DNA of 64,000 nt from Streptomyces nodosus (GCF_008704995.1 NZ_CP023747.1:2196501-2260500), one strand, 5' to 3'; positions 1-9,546 are shown, counted from the first letter of the stretch. Numbers and translations: made by a program. Notes: generated by a model not told the origin, from the letters alone.

Positions 1-1497
1 GGTGACGCGCTGCCGGTGTGCCTCGCGCCGCTCCTCGTCCCCCAGTTCGGGGCTGATACGCACCCCGATGTCGAAGGCCCGCCGCACCAACTGCTCGGAC
101 AGTTCCTCCGGCAGTTCCTCGGCCGCCTCGATCTCCTTCAGCCGCTGTTTCGCCGCCCTGGCCGCGCGGATCGCCAGCGCCCGCTCGAATTCCTGCTCGA
201 CCTCCGTGTCGGCCTGCACCCCCAGCCGCTTCACCAGCCAGGGCAGCGTCAGGCCCTGGAGCACCAGGGTCGCCATGATCACCCCGAACGCGATGAAGAC
301 GATCTCGTCCCGGTCGGGGAAGGGCGCCCCGTCCTGCGTCCTGAGCGGGATGGCCAGGACCAGCGCCACCGAGGCCACACCCCGCATCCCGGACCACCAC
401 ATCACGACGGTCTCCCGCCAGGTCATCGGGATGTCCTCGTCGTGGTCCCGCCGGGCGTGCAGCCGCTTGGTCAGCCAGGTCGCGGGCAGCAGATACACCA
501 GCCGGACGAGCACCACGACGGCCACGACCGCGGCGGCCCAGCCGAGCATCTCGCCCCAGCGCCCGGACGCCGTCCGGATCGCATGGTGCAGTTCCAGCCC
601 GATCAGCCCGAACGCGACCCCGGTGACCAGGGTGTCCACCACGTCCCAGAAGGTGTGTCCGGCGAGCCGCATCAGCACATCGTCCGGGTCGGTGGCGTAC
701 TCGGCCAGGAACAGCGCGGTGACGAGCACCGCCAGCACCCCGGAGCCGTGCAGCCGCTCCGCCAGGACATAGGACACATAGGGCACCAGCAGCGTCAGAC
801 CGACCTGCAGGGTGGCGTCGGCGAGCAGGTCCATCAGCTTGTCGGCGACCCAGCCGAGCGCGACCCCGACGACCAGGGCGACGACCGCGGAGAGCAGGAA
901 TTCCAGCACGGCCCCGGGCAGCGAGAACGTCCCGGTGACCACGGCGGCGATCGCGATGTGGTAGAGCACGATCGCCGTCACATCGTTGAACAGGCCTTCA
1001 CCCTCCAGGATCGACACCAGCCGCCGGGGCAGCCCGAGCTGTCCCGCGACGGCGGTGGCCGCGATCGGGTCGGGCGGCGCGACCAGCGCGCCGAGCGCGA
1101 CCGCCGCCGCGAGCGTCAGTCCCGGCACCACGGTGTGGGCGACGGCGGCCACACAGACGGTGGTGACGAACACCAGGGCCACGGCGAGCAGGAAGATCGG
1201 CCGTCTGTTGGCCGTGAACTGCCGCCAGGAGGTGCGGCGCACCGCGGCGTACAGCAGGGGCGGCAGCAGCGCGGGCAGGATCAGCCCGGGTGGGATGTTC
1301 ACCTGGGGCACGAAGTCGAGCAGGGCCAGCGCGATACCGAGCAGGGTCATCAACACCGGTGCCGGTACCCCGAACCGGTCCCCGATCGGGACGCTCACCA
1401 GGGCCCCGAGCAACAGCACGAGCAACAGGGCCAGCTGTTCCACGGTCAGCGCTCCGGAGGGTTCGGCGTTCGACACGGGCGGTTTCCAGCCTGCCAT
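1..1497 (-). CDS. Na+/H+ antiporter, CPA1/NhaP type (C-terminus cut by window edge)
   Basis: Membrane antiporter that exchanges protons for Na+ or K+, important for pH and salt homeostasis. Reading the minus strand from an ATG at 1497 gives an open frame of 499 codons that runs off the window without a stop. It is made of many hydrophobic segments (about 12 transmembrane helices), followed by a charged cytoplasmic tail from about residue 410. The CPA1 ion-binding signature is visible: APPDPIAA near residues 139-146 and GEGLFND ending in Asn171-Asp172. It is transcribed in the same direction as the acetyltransferase upstream, 106 bases away, so co-transcription is possible. The family is clear; the transported ion is not. 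Confidence 0.85.
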   Translation of the reverse strand, partial: MAGWKPPVSNAEPSGALTVEQLALLLVLLLGALVSVPIGDRFGVPAPVLMTLLGIALALLDFVPQVNIPPGLILPALLPPLLYAAVRRTSWRQFTANRRPIFLLAVALVFVTTVCVAAVAHTVVPGLTLAAAVALGALVAPPDPIAATAVAGQLGLPRRLVSILEGEGLFNDVTAIVLYHIAIAAVVTGTFSLPGAVLEFLLSAVVALVVGVALGWVADKLMDLLADATLQVGLTLLVPYVSYVLAERLHGSGVLAVLVTALFLAEYATDPDDVLMRLAGHTFWDVVDTLVTGVAFGLIGLELHHAIRTASGRWGEMLGWAAAVVAVVVLVRLVYLLPATWLTKRLHARRDHDEDIPMTWRETVVMWWSGMRGVASVALVLAIPLRTQDGAPFPDRDEIVFIAFGVIMATLVLQGLTLPWLVKRLGVQADTEVEQEFERALAIRAARAAKQRLKEIEAAEELPEELSEQLVRRAFDIGVRISPELGDEERREAHRQRVT

Positions 1498-1603
1498 GCC
1501 ACCCCGCCGACGGGCCTCCGGCGCCTCCGGTCACCGCGAACGCCTCCGCCCCGGTCATGAGCGGGGCAGCGTCACCCTCCCGGTCACAGGGCCCCGGGGC
1601 GGG

Positions 1604-2071
1604 TCACAGAGCGCGGCGCATCGACCGGTGCGGTATCCCCGCGTCGGGGAACTCCGGCCCGTACGCCCGGTAGCCCAAGCACTCGTAGAACCCCAGCGCA
1701 TGTGTCTGGGCGTGCAGGTCCACCGCCGAAAGACCCTGGTCACGTGCCGCGTCCTCGATCGCCCGTACGAGCGCCGCGCCGATACCGAGGCCGCGTGCCT
1801 CCCGGGTCACCGCGAGCCGGCCCAGGGAGCCCACGGAGGGGTCCCCGCCGTTCCTGGCCGCGGCGGCCTCCCCGGACAGCAGCCGGCCGGTGCCGAGCGG
1901 TACGCCGTCCTCCCGCAGGGCCAGCACATGCACGGCGTCGGCGTCATGGGCGTCGTACTCGATGTCCTCGGGAACACCCTGCTCGCCGACGAAGACCTCC
2001 TTGCGGACCCGGAAGCACGCCTCACGGTCGGCGAGGTCCGCCGCGACCCGCACGCGGTACGGGGCGCTCAT
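1604..2071 (-). CDS. GNAT family N-acetyltransferase (ElaA-like)
   Basis: Cytoplasmic acetyl-CoA-dependent acetyltransferase of 155 residues, a typical single GNAT fold. The acetyl-CoA pyrophosphate loop is R93-G-L-G-I-G98, preceded by the beta-4 strand GSLGRLAV and followed by the C-terminal FYECLGY motif (128-134). The N-terminal pattern [17 protein letters not shown] resembles the ElaA/YjcF subgroup. The start overlaps the rluD stop by four bases (ATGA), so the two are translationally coupled and in one operon, probably lspA-rluD-GNAT. The acceptor substrate cannot be told from sequence. Confidence 0.88.
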   Translation of the reverse strand: MSAPYRVRVAADLADREACFRVRKEVFVGEQGVPEDIEYDAHDADAVHVLALREDGVPLGTGRLLSGEAAAARNGGDPSVGSLGRLAVTREARGLGIGAALVRAIEDAARDQGLSAVDLHAQTHALGFYECLGYRAYGPEFPDAGIPHRSMRRAL

Positions 2072-3012
2072 GACCAGCTCTCCTCACGCACCGTGTCCAG
2101 CGCCTTCTGCAGGTCGGCGGGGTAGGCGCTCTCGAACTCCACCCACTGCGCGTCGCCGGGGTGCTCGAAGCCCAGCCGTACGGCGTGCAGCCACTGCCGG
2201 GTCAGGCCGAGCCGCCTGGCGATCGTCGGGTCCGCGCCATAGGTGAGATCGCCGACGCAGGGGTGCCGGTGGGCGGCCATATGGACCCGGATCTGATGGG
2301 TGCGCCCGGTCTCCAACTTGACGTCGAGCAGGGAGGCCGAACGGAACGCCTCGATGAGGTCGTAGTGCGTGACGGAGGGCTTGCCCTCGGCCGTGACCGC
2401 CCACTTGTAGTCATGGGTGGGGTGGCGGCCGATGGGCGCGTCGATGGTGCCGCTGGTCGGATCGGGGTGACCCTGGACCAGGGTGTGGTAGCGCTTGTCG
2501 ACCGTGCGCTCCTTGAACTGCCGCTTGAGCGAGGTGTAGGCGCGCTCCGACTTGGCGACCACCATCAGTCCCGAGGTGCCGACGTCCAGACGGTGCACGA
2601 TGCCCTGACGCTCGGCGGCACCGGAGGTCGAGATGCGGTATCCGGCGGCGGCGAGACCGCCGATCACGGTCGGGCCCGACCAGCCGGGCGACGGATGGGC
2701 GGCGACGCCGACCGGCTTGACGATCACGAGCACGTCCTCGTCGTCGTGCACGATCTCCATGCCCTCGACCGGCTCGGCGACCACCTGCACCGGGGCGGGC
2801 GCCGGCGGCATCTCCACCTCGAGCCAGGCGCCGCCGTGCACCCGCTCCGACTTGCCCACGGCCGTGCCGTCGACCAGCACCTTGCCCGCGGCGGCCAGCT
2901 CCGCCGCCTTCGTACGGGAGAAGCCGAACATGCGGGAGATGGCGGCGTCGACGCGCTCGCCCTCCAGGCCGTCGGGCACGGGCAGGGTACGGATCTCGGG
3001 AAGGGTGCTCAC
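2068..3012 (-). CDS. rluD: RluA/RluD family 23S rRNA pseudouridine synthase
   Basis: Converts uridines to pseudouridine in large-subunit rRNA; RluD in E. coli acts on helix 69. The protein has 314 residues, with an S4 RNA-binding domain at about residues 15-75 and the catalytic domain from about 85. The family motif HRLD-x-GTSG is at 140-148, with Asp143 the expected nucleophile. The start is GTG at 3012. A near-consensus -10 (CATACT, 3019-3024) lies six bases upstream and no Shine-Dalgarno is evident, so a leaderless message is possible in addition to readthrough from lspA, which ends 53 bases upstream. lspA-rluD adjacency is widely conserved. The exact target uridines are inferred from the family. 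Confidence 0.93.
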   Translation of the reverse strand: MSTLPEIRTLPVPDGLEGERVDAAISRMFGFSRTKAAELAAAGKVLVDGTAVGKSERVHGGAWLEVEMPPAPAPVQVVAEPVEGMEIVHDDEDVLVIVKPVGVAAHPSPGWSGPTVIGGLAAAGYRISTSGAAERQGIVHRLDVGTSGLMVVAKSERAYTSLKRQFKERTVDKRYHTLVQGHPDPTSGTIDAPIGRHPTHDYKWAVTAEGKPSVTHYDLIEAFRSASLLDVKLETGRTHQIRVHMAAHRHPCVGDLTYGADPTIARRLGLTRQWLHAVRLGFEHPGDAQWVEFESAYPADLQKALDTVREESWS

Positions 3013-3064
3013 CCGTCGAGTATGCCGGACGGGTGAGACAGCGCCGTACGAGCCTCCCGGCCCC

Positions 3065-3691
3065 TCAGTCCTTGTGGATCGTCCCGTCCGGGTCGAGACC
3101 GCGGAAGGAGAGCAGCACGATCAGGGCACCGCCGCAGACGATCGCCGAGTCCGCCAGGTTGAAGACGGCGAAGCCCTTGGGCGCGATGAAGTCGACCACC
3201 GCGCCCTGGAAGACGCCCGGCGAGCGGAAGATCCGGTCGGTGAGGTTGCCCAGGGCGCCGCCGAGCAGCAGACCGAGCGCGATCGCCCAGGGCAGACTGT
3301 AGAGCTTGCGGGCGAGCCGGGCGATCACCACGATCACGGTGGCGGCGATCATCGTGAAGATCACGGTGAAGGCCTCTCCGAAGCCGAAGGCCGCACCCGG
3401 GTTGCGGATCGCCTCGAGCTTCAGCCAGTCCCCGATGATCCGGATCGGCGTGTGGTGCTCCAGCCTCGCCACCACGACCAGCTTGCTGACCAGGTCGAGG
3501 GCGTAGGCGAAGACGGCGACCGCGAACAGCACCGCGATCCGGCGCTTGCCCCGGGGGCGCTCGGCGGTGACGGCTCCCGTCCCCGCCGCGCCGGGGCCCT
3601 CGGCCGGGACCCGCTCGTCGGACTGCTCCGGTCCGGGCCCGGACGCGTCCGGGATATCCGGCGTACCGATGATGCGCTCCGCCTCTGTCAA
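3065..3691 (-). CDS. lspA: Lipoprotein signal peptidase II
   Basis: Inner-membrane aspartyl protease that cleaves the signal peptide from diacylglyceryl-modified prolipoproteins. The protein has 208 residues and begins at TTG 3691, seven bases after a GAGGGA ribosome site. An N-terminal hydrophilic extension of about 48 residues, rich in Pro, Gly and Glu, precedes the usual four-helix core and is longer than in E. coli. The catalytic pair is seen as GNLTDR (Asp152) and FNLADS (Asp181), and the NPGAAFG motif is at 98-104. It lies 79 bases after the DksA-like gene and 52 before rluD, all in the same direction, suggesting one transcription unit. Confidence 0.95.
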   Translation of the reverse strand: MTEAERIIGTPDIPDASGPGPEQSDERVPAEGPGAAGTGAVTAERPRGKRRIAVLFAVAVFAYALDLVSKLVVVARLEHHTPIRIIGDWLKLEAIRNPGAAFGFGEAFTVIFTMIAATVIVVIARLARKLYSLPWAIALGLLLGGALGNLTDRIFRSPGVFQGAVVDFIAPKGFAVFNLADSAIVCGGALIVLLSFRGLDPDGTIHKD

Positions 3692-3770
3692 CGTGAGTCC
3701 CTCAACCTAGGTGCCTGACTGAGGACGAGACTACGACACCGCATGTCCCTGTCCGGTGTCCAGGACGGGA

Positions 3771-5669
3771 TCACTGACGGCGTTCCTGCTTCTGTTTGCA
3801 CTCCACGCACAGGGTGGCGCGCGGAAAGGCCTGCATTCGCGCCTTTCCGATGGGATTGCCGCAGCTCTCGCACAGTCCGTAGGTGCCGGCGTCGAGGCGC
3901 CCCAGGGCACGTTCGGTCTGTTCGAGCATCTCGCGCGCATTGGCGGCGAGCGCCATCTCGTGCTCGCGCGTGATGTTCTTGGTGCCGGTGTCGGCCTGGT
4001 CGTCGCCGGCCCCGTCCCCGGAGTCACGCATCAGACCGACCAGCGCCTGCTCGGACGCGTCGATCTCACCGCGCAGCCGAGTCGCCTCGGACTGGAGCTC
4101 CGCGCGCGCCTCGGACACCTCCTCGGGGGTCCAGGGGGTCTCGCCGGGGCGCACCGCCAGTTCGCCGGGCCCCGCCGCGACCAGCCGTGTCTGGGGGACC
4201 GTGCCGGAGTCCTTCGCCGCCGTGGCCGTGCCAGGAGTCTTCTTCGCAACCACCGTCGTGGCTCCCGTCTTTTTCGCGGCCCGTCGCGCGCCCGCCTTCT
4301 CGGCGGGGCGCTTCCCGGCCGCACGCTGGGTGAGGGTGCTTCTCGTGGTGCCGCCCTTCGCGGCACCGCTCGGTCCGGCAGCCGCCTCGGCCGAAGCCGG
4401 CTTCCCGGCGGAACTCTTCTTCCCCGCCGCCTTCTTCGCCACCGCCTCGCGCGACGAAACCTTCCCCGCCGCTATCTCCCGGCCAGAGGCCTTCTTCCCC
4501 GCCGCCTTACGAGGCGAAGCCTCAGCACCCGCCGCCCGGGCGACAGCCCCGCGAGCCACTGCATCCCCGGCAGAGGTCTTCTTCCCGGCCGCCTTGCGCG
4601 GCGAAGCCTCAGCACCCGCCTCGACGACAGCCTCGCCAGACACTTCCTCCCCGGCAGAAGGCTCCTTCCCGACCGCCTTACGAGGCCGCCCCGCCCCGGC
4701 CTCCTCAGTCACCGTCCCCGTGGCAGATGACTTCTTCCCGGCCGCGACCTTCTTGGCCGCCACCTTCCCGGGGGAAGACTTTCCCGCCACCGCCTTCTCA
4801 CCGACGGCCTTCTTCCCCGCCGCCTTGCGCGGCGAAGCCTCGACACCCGCCGCGCCGGCGGCAGCCTCGCGAGCCACTGGCTCCTCGGCAGAGGTCTTCT
4901 TCCCGGACGCCCTTCGAGGCGAGGCCGTCCCGGCCACGGCCTTCCTGGCGGAAGGCTTCTTCTCGGCCGTCTTCTCGGCAACAGCCTTCTTCGCCGTCGG
5001 CTTCTCGGGCAGAGGCTTCCCGACCGCCGTCTTCCCGCCGGAGCTCTTCTTCCCCGCCGCCCTCCCGGCGGCAGGGTTCCCCACCGTCGTCTCCTCGACG
5101 GCAGCCCTTTCCCCAGCGGCTGGCCCCACCGAGAGACCCTTGCCCGCCGGCCTCTCGGCAGCGGCCTTCCGGCCCGTGGTCTTCCCCTTCCGGGCGTTCT
5201 TTCCTGCCGCGCTCCCGGAGGGGCTCTCCTTCGCCGCCGTCCTGTCGGCGACCGCCTTCTTCGCCGTCCCGGCGCCGGCCTTCTTCCCTGTCAGGGCAGA
5301 CTCACGCTCCGCTGCCGTGGCTGAGGCCTTCTTCGCCGTCGCCCTGCCGGGGCGAGACCTCTCCGCCGTCTTCCCTGTGCCGGAGGTCTTCCCGCGGGCC
5401 GCCTCTGCCGTCGGGGCGGCCTCCGATCTCGCGCTTCTCCGCCGTGCGGCAGCCGGCACGGCCGTCCCCTTCCGGGCGGCCCCCGGCCTGCCCTTCCGGG
5501 CCGTCGCCGAGGCCGTGCCCCGCGTCCGCACCGACCCCACGGTGGGCCGCGCGGCGGCGTGGGCCGTCCGCGCCCCGTTGACGTCTCCGGCCGCCATACC
5601 GCCGGCGGCACCCGCACCCGCGGATCCTCCGGACGCCGACTGCTGTACGGCGATCTTCTTCGCCCTCAT
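3771..5669 (-). CDS. Histone-H1-like Lys/Ala-rich tail fused to a DksA/TraR zinc-finger domain
   Basis: The protein has 632 residues. The C-terminal 130 or so are a DksA/TraR-type module: a helical segment (EVSEARAELQ onward) and a four-Cys zinc finger with Cys600, Cys603, Cys621 and Cys624. DksA proteins enter the RNA polymerase secondary channel; TraR-like ones are shorter. The first 480 or so residues are a low-complexity tail of Ala, Lys, Ser and Gly with recurring AGKK and EASPRKAAGKK modules, like histone H1 or mycobacterial HupB tails that bind DNA. I chose ATG 5669 (MRAKKIAV), just after a purine-rich GAAGGGG. The frame stays open further upstream but there runs into the ileS leader. 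Nearby coliforms have no such tail; similar fusions occur in Streptomyces. The role is inferred: a nucleoid-associated or polymerase-binding regulator. Confidence 0.85.
   Translation of the reverse strand: MRAKKIAVQQSASGGSAGAGAAGGMAAGDVNGARTAHAAARPTVGSVRTRGTASATARKGRPGAARKGTAVPAAARRRSARSEAAPTAEAARGKTSGTGKTAERSRPGRATAKKASATAAERESALTGKKAGAGTAKKAVADRTAAKESPSGSAAGKNARKGKTTGRKAAAERPAGKGLSVGPAAGERAAVEETTVGNPAAGRAAGKKSSGGKTAVGKPLPEKPTAKKAVAEKTAEKKPSARKAVAGTASPRRASGKKTSAEEPVAREAAAGAAGVEASPRKAAGKKAVGEKAVAGKSSPGKVAAKKVAAGKKSSATGTVTEEAGAGRPRKAVGKEPSAGEEVSGEAVVEAGAEASPRKAAGKKTSAGDAVARGAVARAAGAEASPRKAAGKKASGREIAAGKVSSREAVAKKAAGKKSSAGKPASAEAAAGPSGAAKGGTTRSTLTQRAAGKRPAEKAGARRAAKKTGATTVVAKKTPGTATAAKDSGTVPQTRLVAAGPGELAVRPGETPWTPEEVSEARAELQSEATRLRGEIDASEQALVGLMRDSGDGAGDDQADTGTKNITREHEMALAANAREMLEQTERALGRLDAGTYGLCESCGNPIGKARMQAFPRATLCVECKQKQERRQ
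4501..4850 (-). repeat. Degenerate DNA repeats within the Lys/Ala tail
   Basis: Near-identical stretches of about 30 bases recur at 4501-4532, 4591-4620 and 4820-4850, encoding the EASPRKAAGKK module. Shorter related units are spread over roughly 4,140-5,400. They explain the tail as an expansion of internal repeats and make length variation between strains likely. Confidence 0.75.
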
Positions 5670-5718
5670 GGCCGCGGCCCCTTCACCCTCTGTGAACTCG
5701 CGCGCGAATCGTGCTGGG

Positions 5719-5747
5719 ACGATAAATCGACTTCCGGCCCGCGGCAA
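5719..5747 (-). promoter_or_regulatory. Putative promoter of the DksA-like gene
   Basis: Read on the minus strand, -35 TTGCCG (5742-5747) and -10 TATCGT (5719-5724) are separated by exactly 17 bases and point toward the ATG at 5669. Spacing and hexamers fit a housekeeping sigma (HrdB-type) promoter. Confidence 0.55.
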
Positions 5748-5952
5748 CGGGGCACGCCTACGATTCGCCCGCCACACGCGTGCCGCACGGCGAGCCTCCC
5801 TCCGTTGTGCCCAGCTCTCCGCCCGGTAATCCGTCGCACCCCGCTTCCAGGGACGCCGACACCGGCACCGCGCCATTCGGGTCACCCCGGCCCGGCGCCC
5901 CCGGGATGACCTGGACGAAGAAAACCGGTCCGCCGCGATCCACGGGGCGCCG

Positions 5953-5958
5953 TACACT
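5953..5958 (+). promoter_or_regulatory. Putative -10 element for the ileS T-box transcript
   Basis: TACACT fits the TANNNT -10 pattern and lies just ahead of the leader that begins around 5965. No convincing -35 hexamer is visible 16-18 bases upstream, so this is tentative. Confidence 0.4.
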
Positions 5959-5964
5959 GGGCGG

Positions 5965-6275
5965 AGCGAGAAGCGTGGATGGGGACGAGTAGCGCCGTAC
6001 GCAGCCATGAGCGACCCGGGGACGGTGTGAGCCCGGGGGCCAGCGCGATGTGAAGATCACCCCGGAGCCGCCGGAAGAAAGCCCCCAGCACCGAGCCAGG
6101 GGCCGTAGAACCGGCATCGCGAACCCAATGAGGGGGCTCACCGGAGCGTACGACGCCACCGGGGAGCCAAGGAGGGTGGTACCGCGGGAGCGCGCCGCAC
6201 ACGGCGTGCGGGGAATGCACGAATCCCCCGGCTCTCGTCCCTCCGACGGAAGGCAGCACGTCCGCCGGAGGAAGC
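5965..6275 (+). promoter_or_regulatory. T-box riboswitch upstream of ileS, translational type
   Basis: The T-box leader senses uncharged tRNA-Ile and turns on isoleucyl-tRNA synthetase. The hallmark T-box sequence AGGGTGGTACCGCGG spans about 6173-6187; its TGGT is expected to pair with the tRNA acceptor end. An ATC triplet in GAAGATCACC (about 6053-6062) is a candidate isoleucine specifier. Downstream there is no run of T residues. Instead the hairpin 6241-6270 (CTCCG-A-CGGA pairing with TCCG-C-CGGAG) buries the CGGAG of the ileS ribosome site, so control is probably of translation initiation, as described for actinobacterial ileS T-boxes. A second hairpin, CCGCAC/GTGCGG, lies at 6195-6211. 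The exact 5' end is uncertain. Confidence 0.85.
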
Positions 6276-6278
6276 TCG

Positions 6279-9200
6279 TTGAACACAGAGCCGCAGTACC
6301 GCCAGGTGCCCGCCCAGGTCGACCTGCCCGCGCTCGAGCACGCCGTGCTCGACTTCTGGCGCGAGCAGAAGATCTTCGCCAAGAGCCTGGAGCAGTCCGA
6401 GGGCCGCCCCGAGTGGGTCTTCTACGAGGGCCCGCCCACCGCCAACGGCATGCCGGGCGCCCACCACATCGAGGCGCGCGTCTTCAAGGACGTCTTCCCG
6501 CGCTTCCGCACCATGCGCGGCTACCACGTGGGCCGCAAGGCCGGCTGGGACTGCCACGGCCTCCCGGTGGAGCTGGCGGTCGAGAAGGAGCTCGGCTTCA
6601 ACGGCAAGCAGGACATCGAGGCGTACGGCATCGCCGAGTTCAACGCCAGGTGCCGCGAGTCCGTGGGCCGCCACACCGACGCCTTCGCCGAGCTGACGAC
6701 CCGCATGGGCTACTGGGTCGACCTCGACGACGCCTACTGGACCATGGACCCCGAGTACGTCGAATCGGTCTGGTGGTCGCTCAAGGAGATCTTCGGCAAG
6801 GGCCTGCTGGTGCAGGACCACCGCGTCGCCCCCTGGTGCCCCCGCTGCGGCACCGGCCTCTCCGACCACGAGCTGGCACAGGGCTACGAGACGGTCGTGG
6901 ACCCCTCGGTCTACGTCCGCTTCCCGCTCACCTCCGGTCCGCTGGCCGGCCGGGCCTCGCTCCTGGTGTGGACGACGACCCCCTGGACGCTGGTCTCCAA
7001 CACCGCGGTCGCCGCGCACCCCGAGGTCACCTATGTGGTCGCGACGGACGGCGCGGAGCAGCTCGTCGTCGCCGAACCGCTCCTCGCCAAGGCACTGGGC
7101 GAGGGCTGGGAGCCGACCGGCGAGACCTTCACCGGCGCCGAGATGGAGCGCTGGACCTATCAGCGCCCGTTCGAGCTCGTTCCGTTCCCGGAGCCCGCCC
7201 ACTACGTGGTGAACGCGGAGTACGTCACCACCGAGGACGGCACGGGTCTGGTCCACCAGTCCCCCGCCTTCGGTGAGGACGACCTCAAGGTGTGCCGCGC
7301 CTACGGCCTGCCCGTGGTCAACCCGGTACGCCCCGACGGCACCTTCGAGGAGGAGGTCCCGCTGGTCGGGGGCGTCTTCTTCAAGAAGGCGGACGAAAAG
7401 CTCACCGAGGACCTCCAGCAGCGCGGCCTGCTCTTCAGGCACCTCCCCTACGAGCACAGCTACCCGCACTGCTGGCGCTGCCACACCGCGCTCCTCTACT
7501 ACGCGCAGCCGTCGTGGTACATCCGCACCACGGCCATCAAGGACCGTCTCCTGCGGGAGAACGAGAAGACCAACTGGTTCCCGGAGACCGTCAAGCACGG
7601 CCGGTACGGCGACTGGCTGACCAACAACATCGACTGGGCGCTGTCCCGCAACCGCTACTGGGGCACCCCGCTGCCGATCTGGCGCTGCGAGGAGGGCCAT
7701 CTGACCTGCGTCGGCTCCCGCGCGGAGCTGACCGAGCTGACCGGCACCGACCAGTCGCAGCTGGACCCGCACCGCCCCTACATCGACGAGGTCACCTTCG
7801 CCTGCCCGCAGTGCGAGGGAACGGCCACCCGGGTGCCGGAGGTCATCGACGCCTGGTACGACTCGGGTTCGATGCCGTTCGCACAGTGGGGCTACCCGTA
7901 CAAGAACAAGGAGCTGTTCGAGAGCCGCTACCCGGCGCAGTTCATCTCCGAGGCCATCGACCAGACCCGCGGCTGGTTCTACACACTGATGGCGGTCGGC
8001 ACCCTGGTCTTCGACAAGTCGTCGTACGAGAACGTGGTCTGTCTGGGCCACATCCTCGCCGAGGACGGCCGCAAGATGTCCAAGCACCTGGGCAACATCC
8101 TCCAGCCGATCCCGCTGATGGACCAGCACGGCGCCGACGCGGTGCGCTGGTTCATGGCGGCCGGCGGCTCCCCCTGGGCGGCCCGCCGGGTGGGCCACGG
8201 CACCATCCAGGAGGTCGTCCGCAAGACCCTGCTGACCTACTGGAACACGGTCGCCTTCCAGGCCCTGTACGCCCGTACCTCCCACTGGGCGCCGAGCGAG
8301 GCCGACCCGGCCCCGGCGGACCGCCCGGTCCTGGACCGCTGGCTGCTGTCCGAGCTGCACGCGCTCACCGACCAGATGACGGAGGCGCTGGAGGCCTACG
8401 ACACCCAGCGCGCCGGCAAGCTCCTGTCGGCCTTCGTCGACGACCTGTCGAACTGGTACGTCCGCCGCTCTCGTCGCCGCTTCTGGCAGGGCGACAAGGC
8501 CGCGCTGCGCACCCTGCACGAGGTCCTGGAGACGGTCACCCGGCTGATGGCGCCGATCACCCCGTTCATCACCGAGCGGGTCTGGCAGGACCTGGTCGTA
8601 CCGGTGACTCCCGGCGCCCCCGAGTCGGTGCACCTGTCGTCCTGGCCGGAGGCGGACCTCTCCGCCGTCGACCCGGAACTGTCGAAGCAGATGACGCTGG
8701 TGCGCCGCCTGGTCGAACTGGGCCGCGCCACCCGCGCGGAGTCGGGCGTCAAGACCCGCCAGCCGCTGTCCCGGGCGCTGATCGCGGTGGCCGGCTTCGA
8801 GTCGCTGGACCCGGAGCTGCACGCACAGATCACCGAGGAGCTGAACGTCTCCTCGCTGGCGTCGCTCTCCGAGGTCGGCGGCTCGCTCGTCGACACCACG
8901 GCCAAGGCGAACTTCCGTGCGCTGGGCAAGCGCTTCGGCAAGCGCGTCCAGGACGTGGCGAAGGCCGTCGCCGGCGCCGACGCGGCGGCGCTGTCCCTGG
9001 CGCTGCGCGAGGGCACGGCATCGGTGGAGGTCGACGGCGAGACGATCAGCCTGGCCCCCGACGAGGTGATCATCACGGAGACCCCGCGCGAGGGCTGGTC
9101 GGTGGCCTCCGACTCGGGGGCCACGGTGGCCCTGGACCTGGAGATCACCGAGGAGCTGCGGCAGGCGGGCCTCGCCCGGGACGCGATCCGGCTGATCCAG

Positions 9201-9419
9201 GAGGCCCGCAAGAACAGCGGCCTGGACGTCGCCGACCGCATCGCGCTCCGCTGGACCGCGACGGACCCGGCGGTCATCGCGGCCCTGAGCGAGCACTCCG
9301 GTCTGATCGCCGACGAGGTCCTCGCGACGGACTTCGCCCAGGGCGAGGCGGACGGCACCTACGGGGAGCCGTTCACCGACGAGTCCCTCACCCTGACGTT
9401 CCGCCTGCACAAGGCCTGA
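6279..9419 (+). CDS. ileS: Isoleucyl-tRNA synthetase
   Basis: Class I aminoacyl-tRNA synthetase that charges tRNA-Ile and edits valine. The protein has 1,046 residues, the long form common in actinobacteria. The HIGH-equivalent region PTANGMPGAHH is at 53-63, and KMSKH at 599-603. The editing CP1 domain lies between them, with an anticodon-binding domain after 650. The start is TTG 6279, chosen because GGAGGA (6267-6272) sits seven bases upstream and the protein begins MNTEPQYR. Expression is controlled by the T-box just upstream, and a perfect 18-bp terminator hairpin follows the stop. Transcription is divergent from the DksA-like gene. Confidence 0.97.
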   Translation: MNTEPQYRQVPAQVDLPALEHAVLDFWREQKIFAKSLEQSEGRPEWVFYEGPPTANGMPGAHHIEARVFKDVFPRFRTMRGYHVGRKAGWDCHGLPVELAVEKELGFNGKQDIEAYGIAEFNARCRESVGRHTDAFAELTTRMGYWVDLDDAYWTMDPEYVESVWWSLKEIFGKGLLVQDHRVAPWCPRCGTGLSDHELAQGYETVVDPSVYVRFPLTSGPLAGRASLLVWTTTPWTLVSNTAVAAHPEVTYVVATDGAEQLVVAEPLLAKALGEGWEPTGETFTGAEMERWTYQRPFELVPFPEPAHYVVNAEYVTTEDGTGLVHQSPAFGEDDLKVCRAYGLPVVNPVRPDGTFEEEVPLVGGVFFKKADEKLTEDLQQRGLLFRHLPYEHSYPHCWRCHTALLYYAQPSWYIRTTAIKDRLLRENEKTNWFPETVKHGRYGDWLTNNIDWALSRNRYWGTPLPIWRCEEGHLTCVGSRAELTELTGTDQSQLDPHRPYIDEVTFACPQCEGTATRVPEVIDAWYDSGSMPFAQWGYPYKNKELFESRYPAQFISEAIDQTRGWFYTLMAVGTLVFDKSSYENVVCLGHILAEDGRKMSKHLGNILQPIPLMDQHGADAVRWFMAAGGSPWAARRVGHGTIQEVVRKTLLTYWNTVAFQALYARTSHWAPSEADPAPADRPVLDRWLLSELHALTDQMTEALEAYDTQRAGKLLSAFVDDLSNWYVRRSRRRFWQGDKAALRTLHEVLETVTRLMAPITPFITERVWQDLVVPVTPGAPESVHLSSWPEADLSAVDPELSKQMTLVRRLVELGRATRAESGVKTRQPLSRALIAVAGFESLDPELHAQITEELNVSSLASLSEVGGSLVDTTAKANFRALGKRFGKRVQDVAKAVAGADAAALSLALREGTASVEVDGETISLAPDEVIITETPREGWSVASDSGATVALDLEITEELRQAGLARDAIRLIQEARKNSGLDVADRIALRWTATDPAVIAALSEHSGLIADEVLATDFAQGEADGTYGEPFTDESLTLTFRLHKA

Positions 9420-9430
9420 CGCTCGCACCG

Positions 9431-9471
9431 AAGGCCCGGGCCGCCGGATGTTCTCCGGCGGCCCGGGCCTT
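9431..9471 (+). terminator. Terminator of ileS
   Basis: Perfect inverted repeat with an 18-bp GC-rich stem (9431-9448 with 9454-9471) and a five-base loop, TGTTC, starting 12 bases after the ileS stop. There is no U tract, as is usual in Streptomyces. Confidence 0.85.
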
Positions 9472-9546
9472 CGGCGTTGCGTGCGCACGCACACCCGCTC
9501 CCCCACCCGAACACCTGAGGCAGGAGTTCCGGACGCGCGTAGCACA

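Noticed and set aside
3883..5829. 648-codon open frame on the plus strand, Ala/Pro/Phe-rich
   Set aside because: It is antisense to the Lys/Ala tail gene; the composition mirrors that repeat and no ribosome site or domain is present.
5670..6008. Upstream extension of the DksA-like frame to 6008
   Set aside because: It would run through the ileS promoter and T-box leader on the other strand; residues are Arg-rich and unlike a protein.
6138..9545. 1,135-codon frame on the minus strand
   Set aside because: Exact antisense of ileS; typical GC-rich shadow frame.
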